This document shows positions 1 through 7,516 of a stretch of 10,923 bases of DNA, piece after piece. The DNA is from Spirochaetia bacterium. Lineage in GTDB: Bacteria; Spirochaetota; Spirochaetia; Treponematales; Breznakiellaceae. Under the pieces are notes generated by a model. The model was not told where the DNA came from. It was given only the letters and a program-made list of their open reading frames with translations, and did not search any database. The stretch's first letter is position 1. The number at the start of each line of letters is the position of its first letter. Made by a program: the position numbers and the translations under genes. The stretch is taken from the NCBI GenBank assembly GCA_025997715.1, contig BNUY01000106.1, forward strand, positions 1 through 10,923, in the 5' to 3' direction.

Positions 1-76
1 ATACCATGGAGGACGAGTTTTTTGTAAAATGATTTTCACCTTTTGGGTGTTTCGGGATTTTGCCCTATCTCTATAC

Positions 77-104
77 CTGGCAATGATTTACGGGCTTTTA
101 CAAT
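77..104 (+). promoter_or_regulatory. Possible sigma70-type promoter upstream of rfbB
   Basis: A CTGGCA box at 77-82 and a TACAAT box at 99-104 are separated by 16 bases, close to the TTGACA/TATAAT consensus, in an AT-rich stretch about 45 bases before the rfbB start. This is a match by eye only. The operon could equally begin upstream of the window, so the site is weakly supported. Confidence 0.25.
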
Positions 105-149
105 AATACATATACGGATTCAGGATAAAGACAGCGGGGAGTTTGAACT

Positions 150-1169
150 ATGACCTACCTGATAACCGGAGGCGCGGGGTTTATCGGCGGTAATTTTGTG
201 CAGTATATGCTGCGCGAACACCCGAAGAATACGGTAATTTGCCTTGACGCGCTCACCTATGCGGGAAACCTGGAGACCCTGGGCCCGATAGAAAAAAATC
301 CAAACTTCCGCTTTGTTAAGGGCGATATTACCGACCGTCCGGCGGTTGACGCGCTGTTTGCGGAAACGAAACCTGGCATTGTGGTAAACTTTGCCGCCGA
401 AAGCCACGTTGACCGCAGTATCGATAACCCGGGGATTTTCCTGCAAACCAACGTTATCGGTGCCCAGATTTTAATGGATGCCTGCAGAAAGTACGGCGTC
501 AAGCGTTTTCATCAGGTGTCCACCGACGAAGTGTACGGAGATTTGCCGCTTGACCGGCCCGACTTGCTGTTCACGGAAACTACGCCGCTCCACACCTCAA
601 GCCCCTACTCGGCAAGCAAAGCGGCGGCGGATTTATTGGCCGCCGCCTACTTCAGAACCTATAAACTGCCCGTAACGATTTCGCGGTGCTCCAACAACTA
701 CGGCCCCTACCATTTCCCCGAAAAGCTTATTCCCCTGATGATTGCCAACGCGCTCAACGACAAACCGCTTCCGGTTTACGGCAAGGGGGAGAATGTCCGG
801 GACTGGCTCTATGTCGAGGATCATTGCCGGGCCATTGACCTTATTTTGCAAAAGGGTAAGATTGGGGAAGTCTACAACATAGGCGGGCACAATGAGATGC
901 GCAACATCGACATCGTAAAGCTGATTTTGAAGGAGTTGAGAAAGCCGGAGACGCTCATCACCTACGTTACCGATCGGGCCGGGCACGATTTACGCTATGC
1001 AATCGACCCGGCAAAAATTCACCGCGAACTCGGCTGGCTGCCGGAAACAAGGTTTGCGGAGGGCATAAAAAAGACAATCAAATGGTACCTTGATAACCGG
1101 CGGTGGTGGGAGAACATCATCAGCGGTGAGTACCAGCAGTATTACGAAAAAATGTACGGGGGCAGATGA
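150..1169 (+). CDS. rfbB: dTDP-glucose 4,6-dehydratase
   Basis: Converts dTDP-glucose to dTDP-4-keto-6-deoxyglucose, the second step of dTDP-L-rhamnose and other deoxysugar synthesis, in the cytoplasm with bound NAD. The 339-residue length is normal for the family. Visible motifs are the Rossmann loop GGAGFIG (residues 7-13), the catalytic T-D-E triad in STDEVYG (T125, D126, E127), the SDR YxxxK pair (Y153, K157) and the family motif SRCSNNYGPYHFPEK (from residue 178). The ATG at 150 follows a good GGGGAG site at 136-141 with 8-base spacing. The rfbC start follows one base after the stop. The rest of the pathway (rfbA, rfbD) is not in the window and would have to lie upstream or elsewhere. 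Confidence 0.96.
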   Translation: MTYLITGGAGFIGGNFVQYMLREHPKNTVICLDALTYAGNLETLGPIEKNPNFRFVKGDITDRPAVDALFAETKPGIVVNFAAESHVDRSIDNPGIFLQTNVIGAQILMDACRKYGVKRFHQVSTDEVYGDLPLDRPDLLFTETTPLHTSSPYSASKAAADLLAAAYFRTYKLPVTISRCSNNYGPYHFPEKLIPLMIANALNDKPLPVYGKGENVRDWLYVEDHCRAIDLILQKGKIGEVYNIGGHNEMRNIDIVKLILKELRKPETLITYVTDRAGHDLRYAIDPAKIHRELGWLPETRFAEGIKKTIKWYLDNRRWWENIISGEYQQYYEKMYGGR

Positions 1170-1173
1170 GTTG
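1158..1173 (+). promoter_or_regulatory. Ribosome binding site and TTG start of rfbC
   Basis: A GGGGG run at 1158-1162 sits 8 bases before a TTG at 1171. The rfbC frame is open well upstream, inside rfbB, but protein starting at this TTG has the length and N-terminus expected of RfbC. The site therefore favours TTG over the more distant ATG at 1090. Confidence 0.6.
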
Positions 1174-1725
1174 GCAAAATTCACGTTCACCGGAACAGGC
1201 ATAGCCGGTTTGACCATTATCGAATCGACCGTATTCGGTGACGAACGCGGCTACTTTATGGAAACCTTTCAGAAAGAGGAGTTCCGCGCGGCGGGGCTGC
1301 CCGTTGACTTTGTGCAGGACAACCAGTCCAAGTCAAAGCGGGGTGTTCTGCGGGGTCTCCACTTTCAAAAGACAAATCCCCAGGGAAAACTGGTACGCAT
1401 AATTGCCGGGGAAGTATTTGACGTAGCAGTTGATCTGCGCGGCGGCAGTCCGACATGCGGGCAATGGCGCGGGGTGGTACTTAACGCGGAGAATAAAAAA
1501 CAGCTTTATGTGCCCGAGGGGTTTGCGCATGGATTCGTGGTGTTAAGTGAGTTTGCGGAGTTTACCTACAAGTGTACTCGCCTGTATGACCCCGGCGACG
1601 AGGCCGGGATTATCTGGAATGACGCCGAACTTGGCATTGACTGGCACTTAGGCGGCGTCGTTCCGGTTTTGAGTGATAAGGACACCGGGTTACCGGCATT
1701 AAAGGATATGGAGTTTCGGTTTTGA
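1171..1725 (+). CDS. rfbC: dTDP-4-dehydrorhamnose 3,5-epimerase
   Basis: Epimerises C3 and C5 of dTDP-4-keto-6-deoxyglucose, the third step of dTDP-L-rhamnose synthesis. It is a cytoplasmic cupin-fold dimer. From the TTG at 1171 the product is 184 residues, the usual size. The diagnostic strings are present: GDERGYF (residues 23-29), LRGLHFQ with the catalytic base H64, the substrate-binding K73, PEGFAHGF with H120, and the catalytic tyrosine Y133 in FTYKCT. The gene follows rfbB by one base. Its stop overlaps the TTG start of the ABC ATPase gene, so sugar-nucleotide synthesis and the transporter are probably transcribed and translated together. An ATG at 1090 would add 27 residues encoded inside rfbB and is unlikely. 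Confidence 0.94.
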   Translation: MAKFTFTGTGIAGLTIIESTVFGDERGYFMETFQKEEFRAAGLPVDFVQDNQSKSKRGVLRGLHFQKTNPQGKLVRIIAGEVFDVAVDLRGGSPTCGQWRGVVLNAENKKQLYVPEGFAHGFVVLSEFAEFTYKCTRLYDPGDEAGIIWNDAELGIDWHLGGVVPVLSDKDTGLPALKDMEFRF

Positions 1726-2423
1726 GTGTAATGAATCCTATGATTACGGTACGCGGGCTCCGGAAAAGCTATCCCATGGGGAAGCTGCTCGTCGATGCTT
1801 TGCAAGGGGTTTCCCTGGAACTTGCCAGGGGTGATTTTGTTGCCGTAGCCGGTCCGTCGGGTTCGGGGAAAACCACCCTGATGAATATCATCGGCCTGAT
1901 TGATACCCCAAGCAGCGGCAGCGTCCTTATTGACGGCGTGGAAACCGGGGGCCTCCGCCGCAGGGAACGTACAAGGATACGGCAGGAAAACATCGGGTTC
2001 GTATTCCAGTCCTTTAACCTGTTGCCGGTCTTAACGGTTTTTGAGAACGTAGAACTTCCGCTGACAATCGCGCAAAAGAGGACCACCCGCGCTGAACGCC
2101 GGGATCGGGTAGAGTTCCTGTTGGAGGAAGTCGGGCTTGGGGACCGGAGGCGGCATAAACCTTCGGAGCTTTCCGGGGGGCAGCAGCAGCGGGCAGCCAT
2201 CGCCCGGGCCCTGGTAACGATGCCGAAAATTGTTATTGCCGATGAACCCACGGCGAACCTGGATTCCGCCAACGGGGAACGGGTATTAGCGTTAATGAAG
2301 AAAATCAACCGGGAAGAGGGGACCACCTTTATTTTTTCCACCCACGATCCGGATATCTGGGAAATGGCCAACCACATTGTTTTTTTAAAGGACGGCGGCA
2401 TAGAATCGGAGCGGCGCCGGTGA
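1722..2423 (+). CDS. ABC transporter ATP-binding protein, LolD/MacB type
   Basis: ATPase subunit that should power the two permeases encoded directly downstream. The 233-residue protein has every nucleotide-binding motif: Walker A GPSGSGKT (44-51), Q-loop Q96 in FVFQSFNLLP, signature LSGGQ (150-154), Walker B VIADE with catalytic E175, and the switch histidine H208 in FSTHD. The Q-loop region and the wording around the signature place it in the MacB/LolD/FtsE class (mechanotransmission or lipoprotein-release ATPases), not sugar or peptide importers. The TTG at 1722 has GGAG at 1710-1713 with 8-base spacing and overlaps the rfbC stop. ATG codons at 1731 and 1740 are alternatives that would shorten only the N-terminus. 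The substrate cannot be read from this subunit. Confidence 0.93.
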   Translation: MSVMNPMITVRGLRKSYPMGKLLVDALQGVSLELARGDFVAVAGPSGSGKTTLMNIIGLIDTPSSGSVLIDGVETGGLRRRERTRIRQENIGFVFQSFNLLPVLTVFENVELPLTIAQKRTTRAERRDRVEFLLEEVGLGDRRRHKPSELSGGQQQRAAIARALVTMPKIVIADEPTANLDSANGERVLALMKKINREEGTTFIFSTHDPDIWEMANHIVFLKDGGIESERRR

Positions 2424-3865
2424 ATTGGCTGCTCATTTTTAAAAACATTATCCGTACTCCAAAGAACAGCCTGGTAATCATTCTGCTGATCGGGGTCATT
2501 ACCTTTATATTTTTTATCGGGAATACCGTACTGGGGAGATCCGACCGGAGCCTGCGGGACGCCTATGTCGAAAGCCTTACCGGAGATGTGGTTATCCAGA
2601 AAACAGCCGATGTGAGTATGAACCTCTTCGGCGCCAATACGCCTATAATTGATGAATATTTTAATATCCCTTCTTTACCCGCCCATGATGTTGTCCGGGA
2701 TCTTGTCCGCACGGAGCCGGGGGTCGGCATCGTTACCAGCCAGGTATCCAGCCGGGCATTTCTGGATGTCCAGGGGGTCAGGGAAGGGGCGCTGCTCTGC
2801 GGGATAGATGCGGCAACCTATTTCGCCGCCTTTCCGGGAATAAGCCTTGAGGAAGGGCGCTTCCTCGAAGCAAACGAATACGGCGCCATGATCACCGCCG
2901 AACGGGCAGGGCGGATTGAAAAGGAAACCGGTCGGCGTCCGGCTATTGGCGAGCCGTTGCTGTTTACCGCCGGCGGGAATGCGGGGTTTAAGATACGGGA
3001 GGTTCCCCTGGTGGGAATTTATCGCTACCGGAACCCCGGGACCTTTATGAACGAGATAGTTATCGCCGACCCGCAGACGGTACGGGTACTGGAATCAATA
3101 CAGGTTGCCGCCCCTGATACCGGGCTCGATCCGGAAAACTCCCGTTTGCTGGGTATAGATTTGAATGATTTTTTCAGCGGCGCTGTTGAAGAAGACTTTA
3201 TAGGGGAAGAAAGCTTTTCGGTGGATTTTATCCGGAATTTTCTCAGCGCCTCTCTGGAAACAGGGGAAGGGCGGGAGATGGCAGGGGGGGACTGGAATTT
3301 TATTATTCTCCGGCTGGAGCATAGGGCTGCTGTGGCGGGGGTAATTGCATCCCTCAATAAAAAGCTTGCCGCCTTTGGACTTACCGCGGTGGGCTGGCGC
3401 ACTGCGGCGGGTACTTCCGCTATCCTCCTGCTGCTTGTCAAAAGTTTGTTTAACTTCGGGATGTTTCTGGTGAGTGTGGCCGGTGTCATCGCGGCGGTGA
3501 ATATTCTTTTAATTTCAGTGTTTAAGCGGACCGGAGAAATCGGCGTCCTGCGGGCTATCGGCGCTTATGACGGCTATATCCGTACCCTTATCATGGGGGA
3601 GAACCTTGCCCTTGCCGGTATTGCCGGCGCCCTTGGTGTTCTGGGGGGGTACGGGTTTCTCCGGACCGTCAACGGGATGGGTATTGTCATTCCCAATACC
3701 CTTATTGCCTCACTCATGGGGGGGCCGGTAGTAAATGTATCTTTTTTGCCCTCCGTGGCATGGGCGTCCTTTGGGGCCGCCTTGTTTCTTGGCCTTGTCG
3801 CGTCCTTCTACCCGGTGGAGACGGCGGTTCGTATCGAGCCTATTGTTGCGGTGCGGCGGGGGTAA
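2420..3865 (+). CDS. ABC transporter permease, FtsX/MacB family (first)
   Basis: Inner-membrane permease of 481 residues. One membrane segment lies near the N-terminus (about 17-39). A periplasmic domain of roughly 290 residues follows, then the C-terminal FtsX domain with three more segments (about 345-365, 394-414 and 443-462). The cytoplasmic motif FKRTGEIGVLRAIGA (about 368-382), where the ATPase couples, and the C-terminal EPIVAVRR are typical of the LolC/LolE/MacB fold. The GTG start overlaps the ATPase stop (GTGA), with GGAG at 2408-2411. The second permease follows after three bases, so the working transporter is probably an asymmetric pair on an ATPase dimer. The gene contains three in-frame G7 runs (3284-3290, 3643-3649, 3718-3724). 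LolE-like lipoprotein release and MacB-like export are both possible. Confidence 0.9.
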   Translation: MNWLLIFKNIIRTPKNSLVIILLIGVITFIFFIGNTVLGRSDRSLRDAYVESLTGDVVIQKTADVSMNLFGANTPIIDEYFNIPSLPAHDVVRDLVRTEPGVGIVTSQVSSRAFLDVQGVREGALLCGIDAATYFAAFPGISLEEGRFLEANEYGAMITAERAGRIEKETGRRPAIGEPLLFTAGGNAGFKIREVPLVGIYRYRNPGTFMNEIVIADPQTVRVLESIQVAAPDTGLDPENSRLLGIDLNDFFSGAVEEDFIGEESFSVDFIRNFLSASLETGEGREMAGGDWNFIILRLEHRAAVAGVIASLNKKLAAFGLTAVGWRTAAGTSAILLLLVKSLFNFGMFLVSVAGVIAAVNILLISVFKRTGEIGVLRAIGAYDGYIRTLIMGENLALAGIAGALGVLGGYGFLRTVNGMGIVIPNTLIASLMGGPVVNVSFLPSVAWASFGAALFLGLVASFYPVETAVRIEPIVAVRRG

Positions 3866-3868
3866 TAG

Positions 3869-5173
3869 TTGAAATTCATCACGATGCTGCGGCTGGCCCT
3901 AAAATATCTCGTCGGTTACCGCCGCCGGTATCTCTTTCTCTTTCTATCATTGACCTTCGGCTTCGGTATTGTCACGGTGATTACTTCGGTGAAAGACGGC
4001 ATGTACGAAAATATTTATAATTCCGGCCAGTCCCATTATGCCGGTGATATTATTGCCCTGGGATATGACGAAGATTCGTCCATTACGCTGCATATGCAAA
4101 CGGATGATATGGCTAAGATCCGGAAGGCCATTAGTGATACGAACATTAATCCGGAACGTACCGTCATGCGGACCTTAACCATGAGCGGGATTCTCTACTA
4201 TAACGGTTCTGCGATGCCCCTAAAGTATCTGGTGGGAGCCGACTGGGATAACGAAGAAGCCTATTTTGACAGCCTTGTTTACCAGGAACGCCGGGATGTT
4301 CCGGCAGGGGAAGATACTATCATGCTTTCCGCTCCCGTCGCCGGAAGATTAGGGGTCCGCCTTGGGGACAGCCTTATCCTGGAAACGGAAACCCGCTATG
4401 GTCAGAGTAATACCGGTGTATTTGTGGTTGGCGGCCTTTTGGAGGACTCCAGTATCTTTGGTTATTATAAGGCCTATGTTTCCCGCCCTGCTCTTAACCG
4501 GCTTCTTTTATTCGGCGAGGATGAATGTTCCTGTATTGGTATGTTTTTCAGTGACCGGCGGGAAGCGGATGCAAAAAGAATTATTTTGCAGAAGGAATTG
4601 GAAAAAAATATGCAGACCGCTCCGCTGATATTGAATCGGGATGAATTTGACTATGAAACCCATCAATCCTGGGCGGGGGTGAAAATTTTTCTCCTTACCA
4701 TTCCGGTATATCTTTCCGAAATAGCGGATCTGTTGGGGGCCATCAACATCATTACCTATTTTCTCTATGGGATGATGCTGGCGCTTATCCTGGCAAGCGC
4801 CATGGTAACCTACCGGCTCATCCTCCGCGAACGGGAGCGGGAAGTGGGGACCATGCGGGTCATCGGTTTTTATGACGGGGATCTGCGGCATATTCTGATA
4901 CTGGAAACCCTTGGGTTAGGGCTGCTTTCTCTGCTGGCGGGTATCCTTTTCGCACTCCTGGTGTCCCTGGGGCTGCGGTTTATTTCCTTTTCCTGGCTTC
5001 CCAGCTTTGAAATCTTCATGAAGGATGGACGCTTGACAACGCTCTATCTTCCCCGTACTATACTGATTAATCTTGCGGCGGTTTTTTGCATCCTGTTGGC
5101 GGCAGTGTGGCTTCCGGCGTTTCGTTCCTCCCGGGATCCCCTGCCAAAAATGTTATCCGGAGGAAAAAGCTGA
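3869..5173 (+). CDS. ABC transporter permease, FtsX/MacB family (second)
   Basis: Second inner-membrane permease, 434 residues, with the same plan as its neighbour: one N-terminal membrane segment (about 19-40), a periplasmic domain, then an FtsX domain with segments at about 294-316, 344-366 and 397-416. The coupling motif REREREVGTMRVIGF (about 319-334) is the counterpart of the one in the first permease. The periplasmic domains of the two proteins look unlike each other, which suggests a LolC/LolE-style heterodimer, not a simple duplicate. The TTG at 3869 has GGGGG at 3858-3862 with 6-base spacing. Its stop shares one base with the ATG of the LolA-like gene. Confidence 0.9.
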   Translation: MKFITMLRLALKYLVGYRRRYLFLFLSLTFGFGIVTVITSVKDGMYENIYNSGQSHYAGDIIALGYDEDSSITLHMQTDDMAKIRKAISDTNINPERTVMRTLTMSGILYYNGSAMPLKYLVGADWDNEEAYFDSLVYQERRDVPAGEDTIMLSAPVAGRLGVRLGDSLILETETRYGQSNTGVFVVGGLLEDSSIFGYYKAYVSRPALNRLLLFGEDECSCIGMFFSDRREADAKRIILQKELEKNMQTAPLILNRDEFDYETHQSWAGVKIFLLTIPVYLSEIADLLGAINIITYFLYGMMLALILASAMVTYRLILREREREVGTMRVIGFYDGDLRHILILETLGLGLLSLLAGILFALLVSLGLRFISFSWLPSFEIFMKDGRLTTLYLPRTILINLAAVFCILLAAVWLPAFRSSRDPLPKMLSGGKS

Positions 5174-5946
5174 TGAATAAACGGTTCTGTTTTGCTCTTC
5201 TTGCCGCTGCGCTGGGTTTCCCCGTACCCGGCCTTTGGGCGCTTACGGATTTGGAACTATTACGGAAGGCGGACAGCCTTGCCAGTTATTATGATACGGA
5301 TTTTTCCGCGGAATATACCATCATCCAGGATAAACCCGGCCAGGCCCGGTCTTCCACCGTGGCGGGGGTATTCCGCCGGGACTCACGGGAAACCTATGTG
5401 ATAATTATTCTGCAGCCCGCGATTAGCCGGGGGCAGGGGTATCTGAAACAGGATGCCGCCCTCTGGTTCTACGATCCCGAAAGCCGCCGCTTTAACACGA
5501 CGAGCAACGCCGATCGGTTCCGGAACACCAACGCCCGGAATTCCGATTTTACCCGTTCCACCCTAGCGGATGATTATCGGATTTCAGGCGGGGAGGATGC
5601 GGTTCTGGGACGGTTCAATTGCCGTCTTCTTACCCTGGAGGCGGTAAGCGCCGGGCTTACCTACCCCCGGATGAAGCTCTGGATCAGTGACGACGGCCTG
5701 GTACGGAAAACCGAGGATTACAGCCTTTCCGGTCAGTTGATGCGGACCTCCGCCATCCCCGATTATCACCGGATAGGGAACCGGTTTGTCCCCCGGCAGA
5801 TTTTGTTTGAGGAAGCCCTGCGGGGGGCCATGATCAACGGCAAAATGGTGAATGAACGGACCCTGATCACGATTAACAAGCCCTCCTTTGAAAAGGTTGC
5901 CGATTCCACCTATTCAAAAACCTTTCTTGAGTTGGTAACCCGGTGA
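5173..5946 (+). CDS. Exported LolA-like outer-membrane lipoprotein-sorting family protein
   Basis: A 257-residue protein with a clear signal peptide (about residues 1-23: MNKR, hydrophobic core, cleavage likely after GLWA), so it should act in the periplasm. The body fits the LolA-like 'outer membrane lipoprotein-sorting protein' family (Pfam PF17131, as recalled), whose members have a LolA-type beta half-barrel that holds lipid or acyl chains. The family pattern is visible in RGQGYLKQDAALWFYDPESR followed by the NSDFTRSTLADDY block, the equivalent of SDFSYEDL. The ATG at 5173 is preceded by GGAGG at 5159-5163. The frame is open upstream to an ATG at 5086, but that start would bury the signal peptide. 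Its place between the ABC permeases and an outer-membrane barrel suggests it carries the transporter's substrate across the periplasm. Confidence 0.85.
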   Translation: MNKRFCFALLAAALGFPVPGLWALTDLELLRKADSLASYYDTDFSAEYTIIQDKPGQARSSTVAGVFRRDSRETYVIIILQPAISRGQGYLKQDAALWFYDPESRRFNTTSNADRFRNTNARNSDFTRSTLADDYRISGGEDAVLGRFNCRLLTLEAVSAGLTYPRMKLWISDDGLVRKTEDYSLSGQLMRTSAIPDYHRIGNRFVPRQILFEEALRGAMINGKMVNERTLITINKPSFEKVADSTYSKTFLELVTR

Positions 5947-7208
5947 GGCGATGCGCTTTCCTGTTCGTATTGCTGTCCTTACCATCCTTCTTTATGGTCT
6001 GGGCCGATGATGCGGATTTTCCGGATTGGGATATGGACACCCTGTTTGATGAACCGGCGGATGGGGGTGAGGAGAAAAGCCTAGGGGAGAGTACCGCCAG
6101 GGGGAATGTACCTTCCGCCCTGGTGCGGCCAATGGGGTTCTCCATTGATGCTTCCTATTATTTCCACGGGGGTATCGCCCCCGGCTGGAACCCGGCCCCC
6201 TGGCATGGGGATTCAGCGGCAAATGATGATACGTTTTCCAACGTTATCGGCTTGGGAATGGCCACCGGCATAGGGCTTGATTTCCGGATCTCCGATGTAC
6301 TGCGGGTAAAGAATATCATCAACTTTTCCTACCCCGGTTTTATCCTGAGCGTAGATGAATTCTTTTTTGATTATTCGATTAAGAATGCGGTGTTTATCCG
6401 TGCGGGGAAATACGGGCATAACTGGGGGATTTCCCCCAATTTTCCGTTTAGCAACCTGTTGGCCCGGGTACCCGATGGGAGCGTCGGGGATGCAATCATG
6501 CTCAAGGCCGATATCCCCATAGGTATTGGGGGAATCCAGGTTCTTGCCTTGACCCGCAGCAAGGACGCCGAGCCCACCCTGAAAGAAGTTGGATACGGCG
6601 CTAAATATAATCTGGCCTTTCCCTGGATAGATATTGATATGGGCGCTTTTTATCTTGAGGCTATGCCCCTGAGAGGGTTTCTTTCGCTAAAAAAAACATT
6701 CTGGGAAACTGAGGTCTATGCCGAGGGGATGACCTCCGTTCAGCATCCCGCAGGTGACGAGGATACCTGGGGGAATTGGGAGTTTTCCGCCAACCTGGGG
6801 CTTGTGCAGAATTTCTTTGCGGCTAAACTAACCGTTAATGCCGAAGTTTTTTATAACGGCGAGGGGGAAACCCTGTGGTTCCGTCCGAAAACTGTTTTAC
6901 AGGAAGCGGATACACCTCCCTTTATCGGCGGCTGGAATACCGCCCTTAACCTGCGTTTCAAACCAGGCTGGTTCAAGGATCTCCGCTTTGGCCTCCAGTT
7001 CCTGTATGCATTTCAAGAAAACACCGCGCAGCTTGTTCCGGCTTTAACCTTCAATCCGCTGCCCCATATGGCGATGTCTTTAGCCGTACCTATGGCCTTG
7101 GGCAGCAAGGAGGGGACCTACTATTCCCATAACGCCGACACAAAAAATCGCCCCTTCAGCATCGTCCTAGTGGTTTCCATCAGCGGCGGCCGCTCATTCG
7201 GATTTTAG
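5943..7208 (+). CDS. Predicted outer-membrane beta-barrel protein of unknown family
   Basis: A 421-residue protein with a signal peptide (about 1-21), an acidic stretch (about 22-50, rich in D and E), then alternating polar and aromatic strands without hydrophobic helices. The chain ends in strand-like residues and a terminal phenylalanine (SGGRSFGF), as expected of a BAM-inserted outer-membrane barrel. A segment around residues 138-172, with DEFFFDY, RAGK (153-156), WG (161-162) and FSNLL, resembles the 'E-Y, RxGxQ, WG, F, N' pattern of DUF1302-type porins; this is weak and judged by eye. The GTG start overlaps the stop of the LolA-like gene by four bases and its ribosome site is poor, so translation is probably coupled. 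I do not recognise the family with certainty. Context suggests the outer-membrane end of the ABC route. Confidence 0.72.
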   Translation: MRRCAFLFVLLSLPSFFMVWADDADFPDWDMDTLFDEPADGGEEKSLGESTARGNVPSALVRPMGFSIDASYYFHGGIAPGWNPAPWHGDSAANDDTFSNVIGLGMATGIGLDFRISDVLRVKNIINFSYPGFILSVDEFFFDYSIKNAVFIRAGKYGHNWGISPNFPFSNLLARVPDGSVGDAIMLKADIPIGIGGIQVLALTRSKDAEPTLKEVGYGAKYNLAFPWIDIDMGAFYLEAMPLRGFLSLKKTFWETEVYAEGMTSVQHPAGDEDTWGNWEFSANLGLVQNFFAAKLTVNAEVFYNGEGETLWFRPKTVLQEADTPPFIGGWNTALNLRFKPGWFKDLRFGLQFLYAFQENTAQLVPALTFNPLPHMAMSLAVPMALGSKEGTYYSHNADTKNRPFSIVLVVSISGGRSFGF

Positions 7209-7228
7209 CGGAAACGCCGGTTTTTTTT
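7182..7228 (+). terminator. Weak candidate terminator at the end of the plus-strand operon
   Basis: A palindrome AGCGGC-G-GCCGCT (7182-7194) lies in the last codons of the barrel gene. CGGCG (7184-7188) can pair with CGCCG (7215-7219), directly before a T8 run at 7221-7228. The stem is short and its loop long, so this is a weak terminator. The palindrome farther downstream may do the job better. Confidence 0.35.
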
Positions 7229-7312
7229 ACCTCATGTATTAGATTATACTAACATCTGAGGTATACGGAATTAGAGAAAACATACTAAAAACGAGATATA
7301 CCGGTGAAGAAT

Positions 7313-7426
7313 TTTAACACAGAGGTCACAGAGGGAAGACACAGAGAACACGGAGAAAATAGGCTATTTACTCCTTCATTCTTCCCTCTGTGTCCTCTTT
7401 TTTTTTCTTTGTGCTCTCTGTGTTTA
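7313..7426. repeat. Long imperfect palindromic repeat of the 'cacagagg' type
   Basis: Outer arms: AACACAGAG (7316-7324) against CTCTGTGTT (7416-7424). Main stem: 7321-7339 against 7380-7398, 18 of 19 bases paired, including a perfect 13-base core CACAGAGGGAAGA. Inner stem: 7352-7361 against 7365-7374, 9 of 10 paired around a three-base loop. The main stem is followed by T9 (7398-7406), so in the plus direction it resembles an intrinsic terminator. Short CACAGAG/ACAGAGG units recur in each arm. Such repeats occur scattered in many environmental bacteria and often translate as N-T-E-D-T-E or H-R-G-H-R-E-H-R-E; that family link is recalled, not searched. No transposase is nearby. The remaining bases between 7209 and 7516 show no gene. 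Confidence 0.75.
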
Positions 7427-7516
7427 TTCTTCGTCTTAATTTGGAATTACTGTTTTCTGATTTTTCTGATAAAACCCCCTTGATTTTTTCTCCGGTATCG
7501 TTCATTGTAGGTTCAA

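Noticed and set aside
2..106. Open plus-strand frame running in from the window edge and ending with TAA at 104-106, possibly the tail of an upstream gene
   Set aside because: Only about 34 codons, no recognisable family motif, and AT-rich leader-like composition; cannot be distinguished from chance.
1769..2401. 210-residue open frame on the minus strand, antisense to the ABC ATPase
   Set aside because: The sense strand encodes a complete set of ABC motifs; the antisense product is low-complexity and rich in Ser, Arg and Pro.
3025..3489. 154-residue minus-strand open frame inside the first permease gene
   Set aside because: Mirror of the real coding frame in GC-rich sequence; no motif or ribosome site.
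5086..5172. Upstream ATG extension of the LolA-like gene
   Set aside because: It would place 29 residues before a clear signal peptide and overlap the permease gene; the ATG at 5173 has a strong GGAGG site.
7313..7426. CRISPR array suggested by repeated cacagag units
   Set aside because: Units are short, irregular and arranged as inverted repeats; no constant-length spacers and no cas genes.
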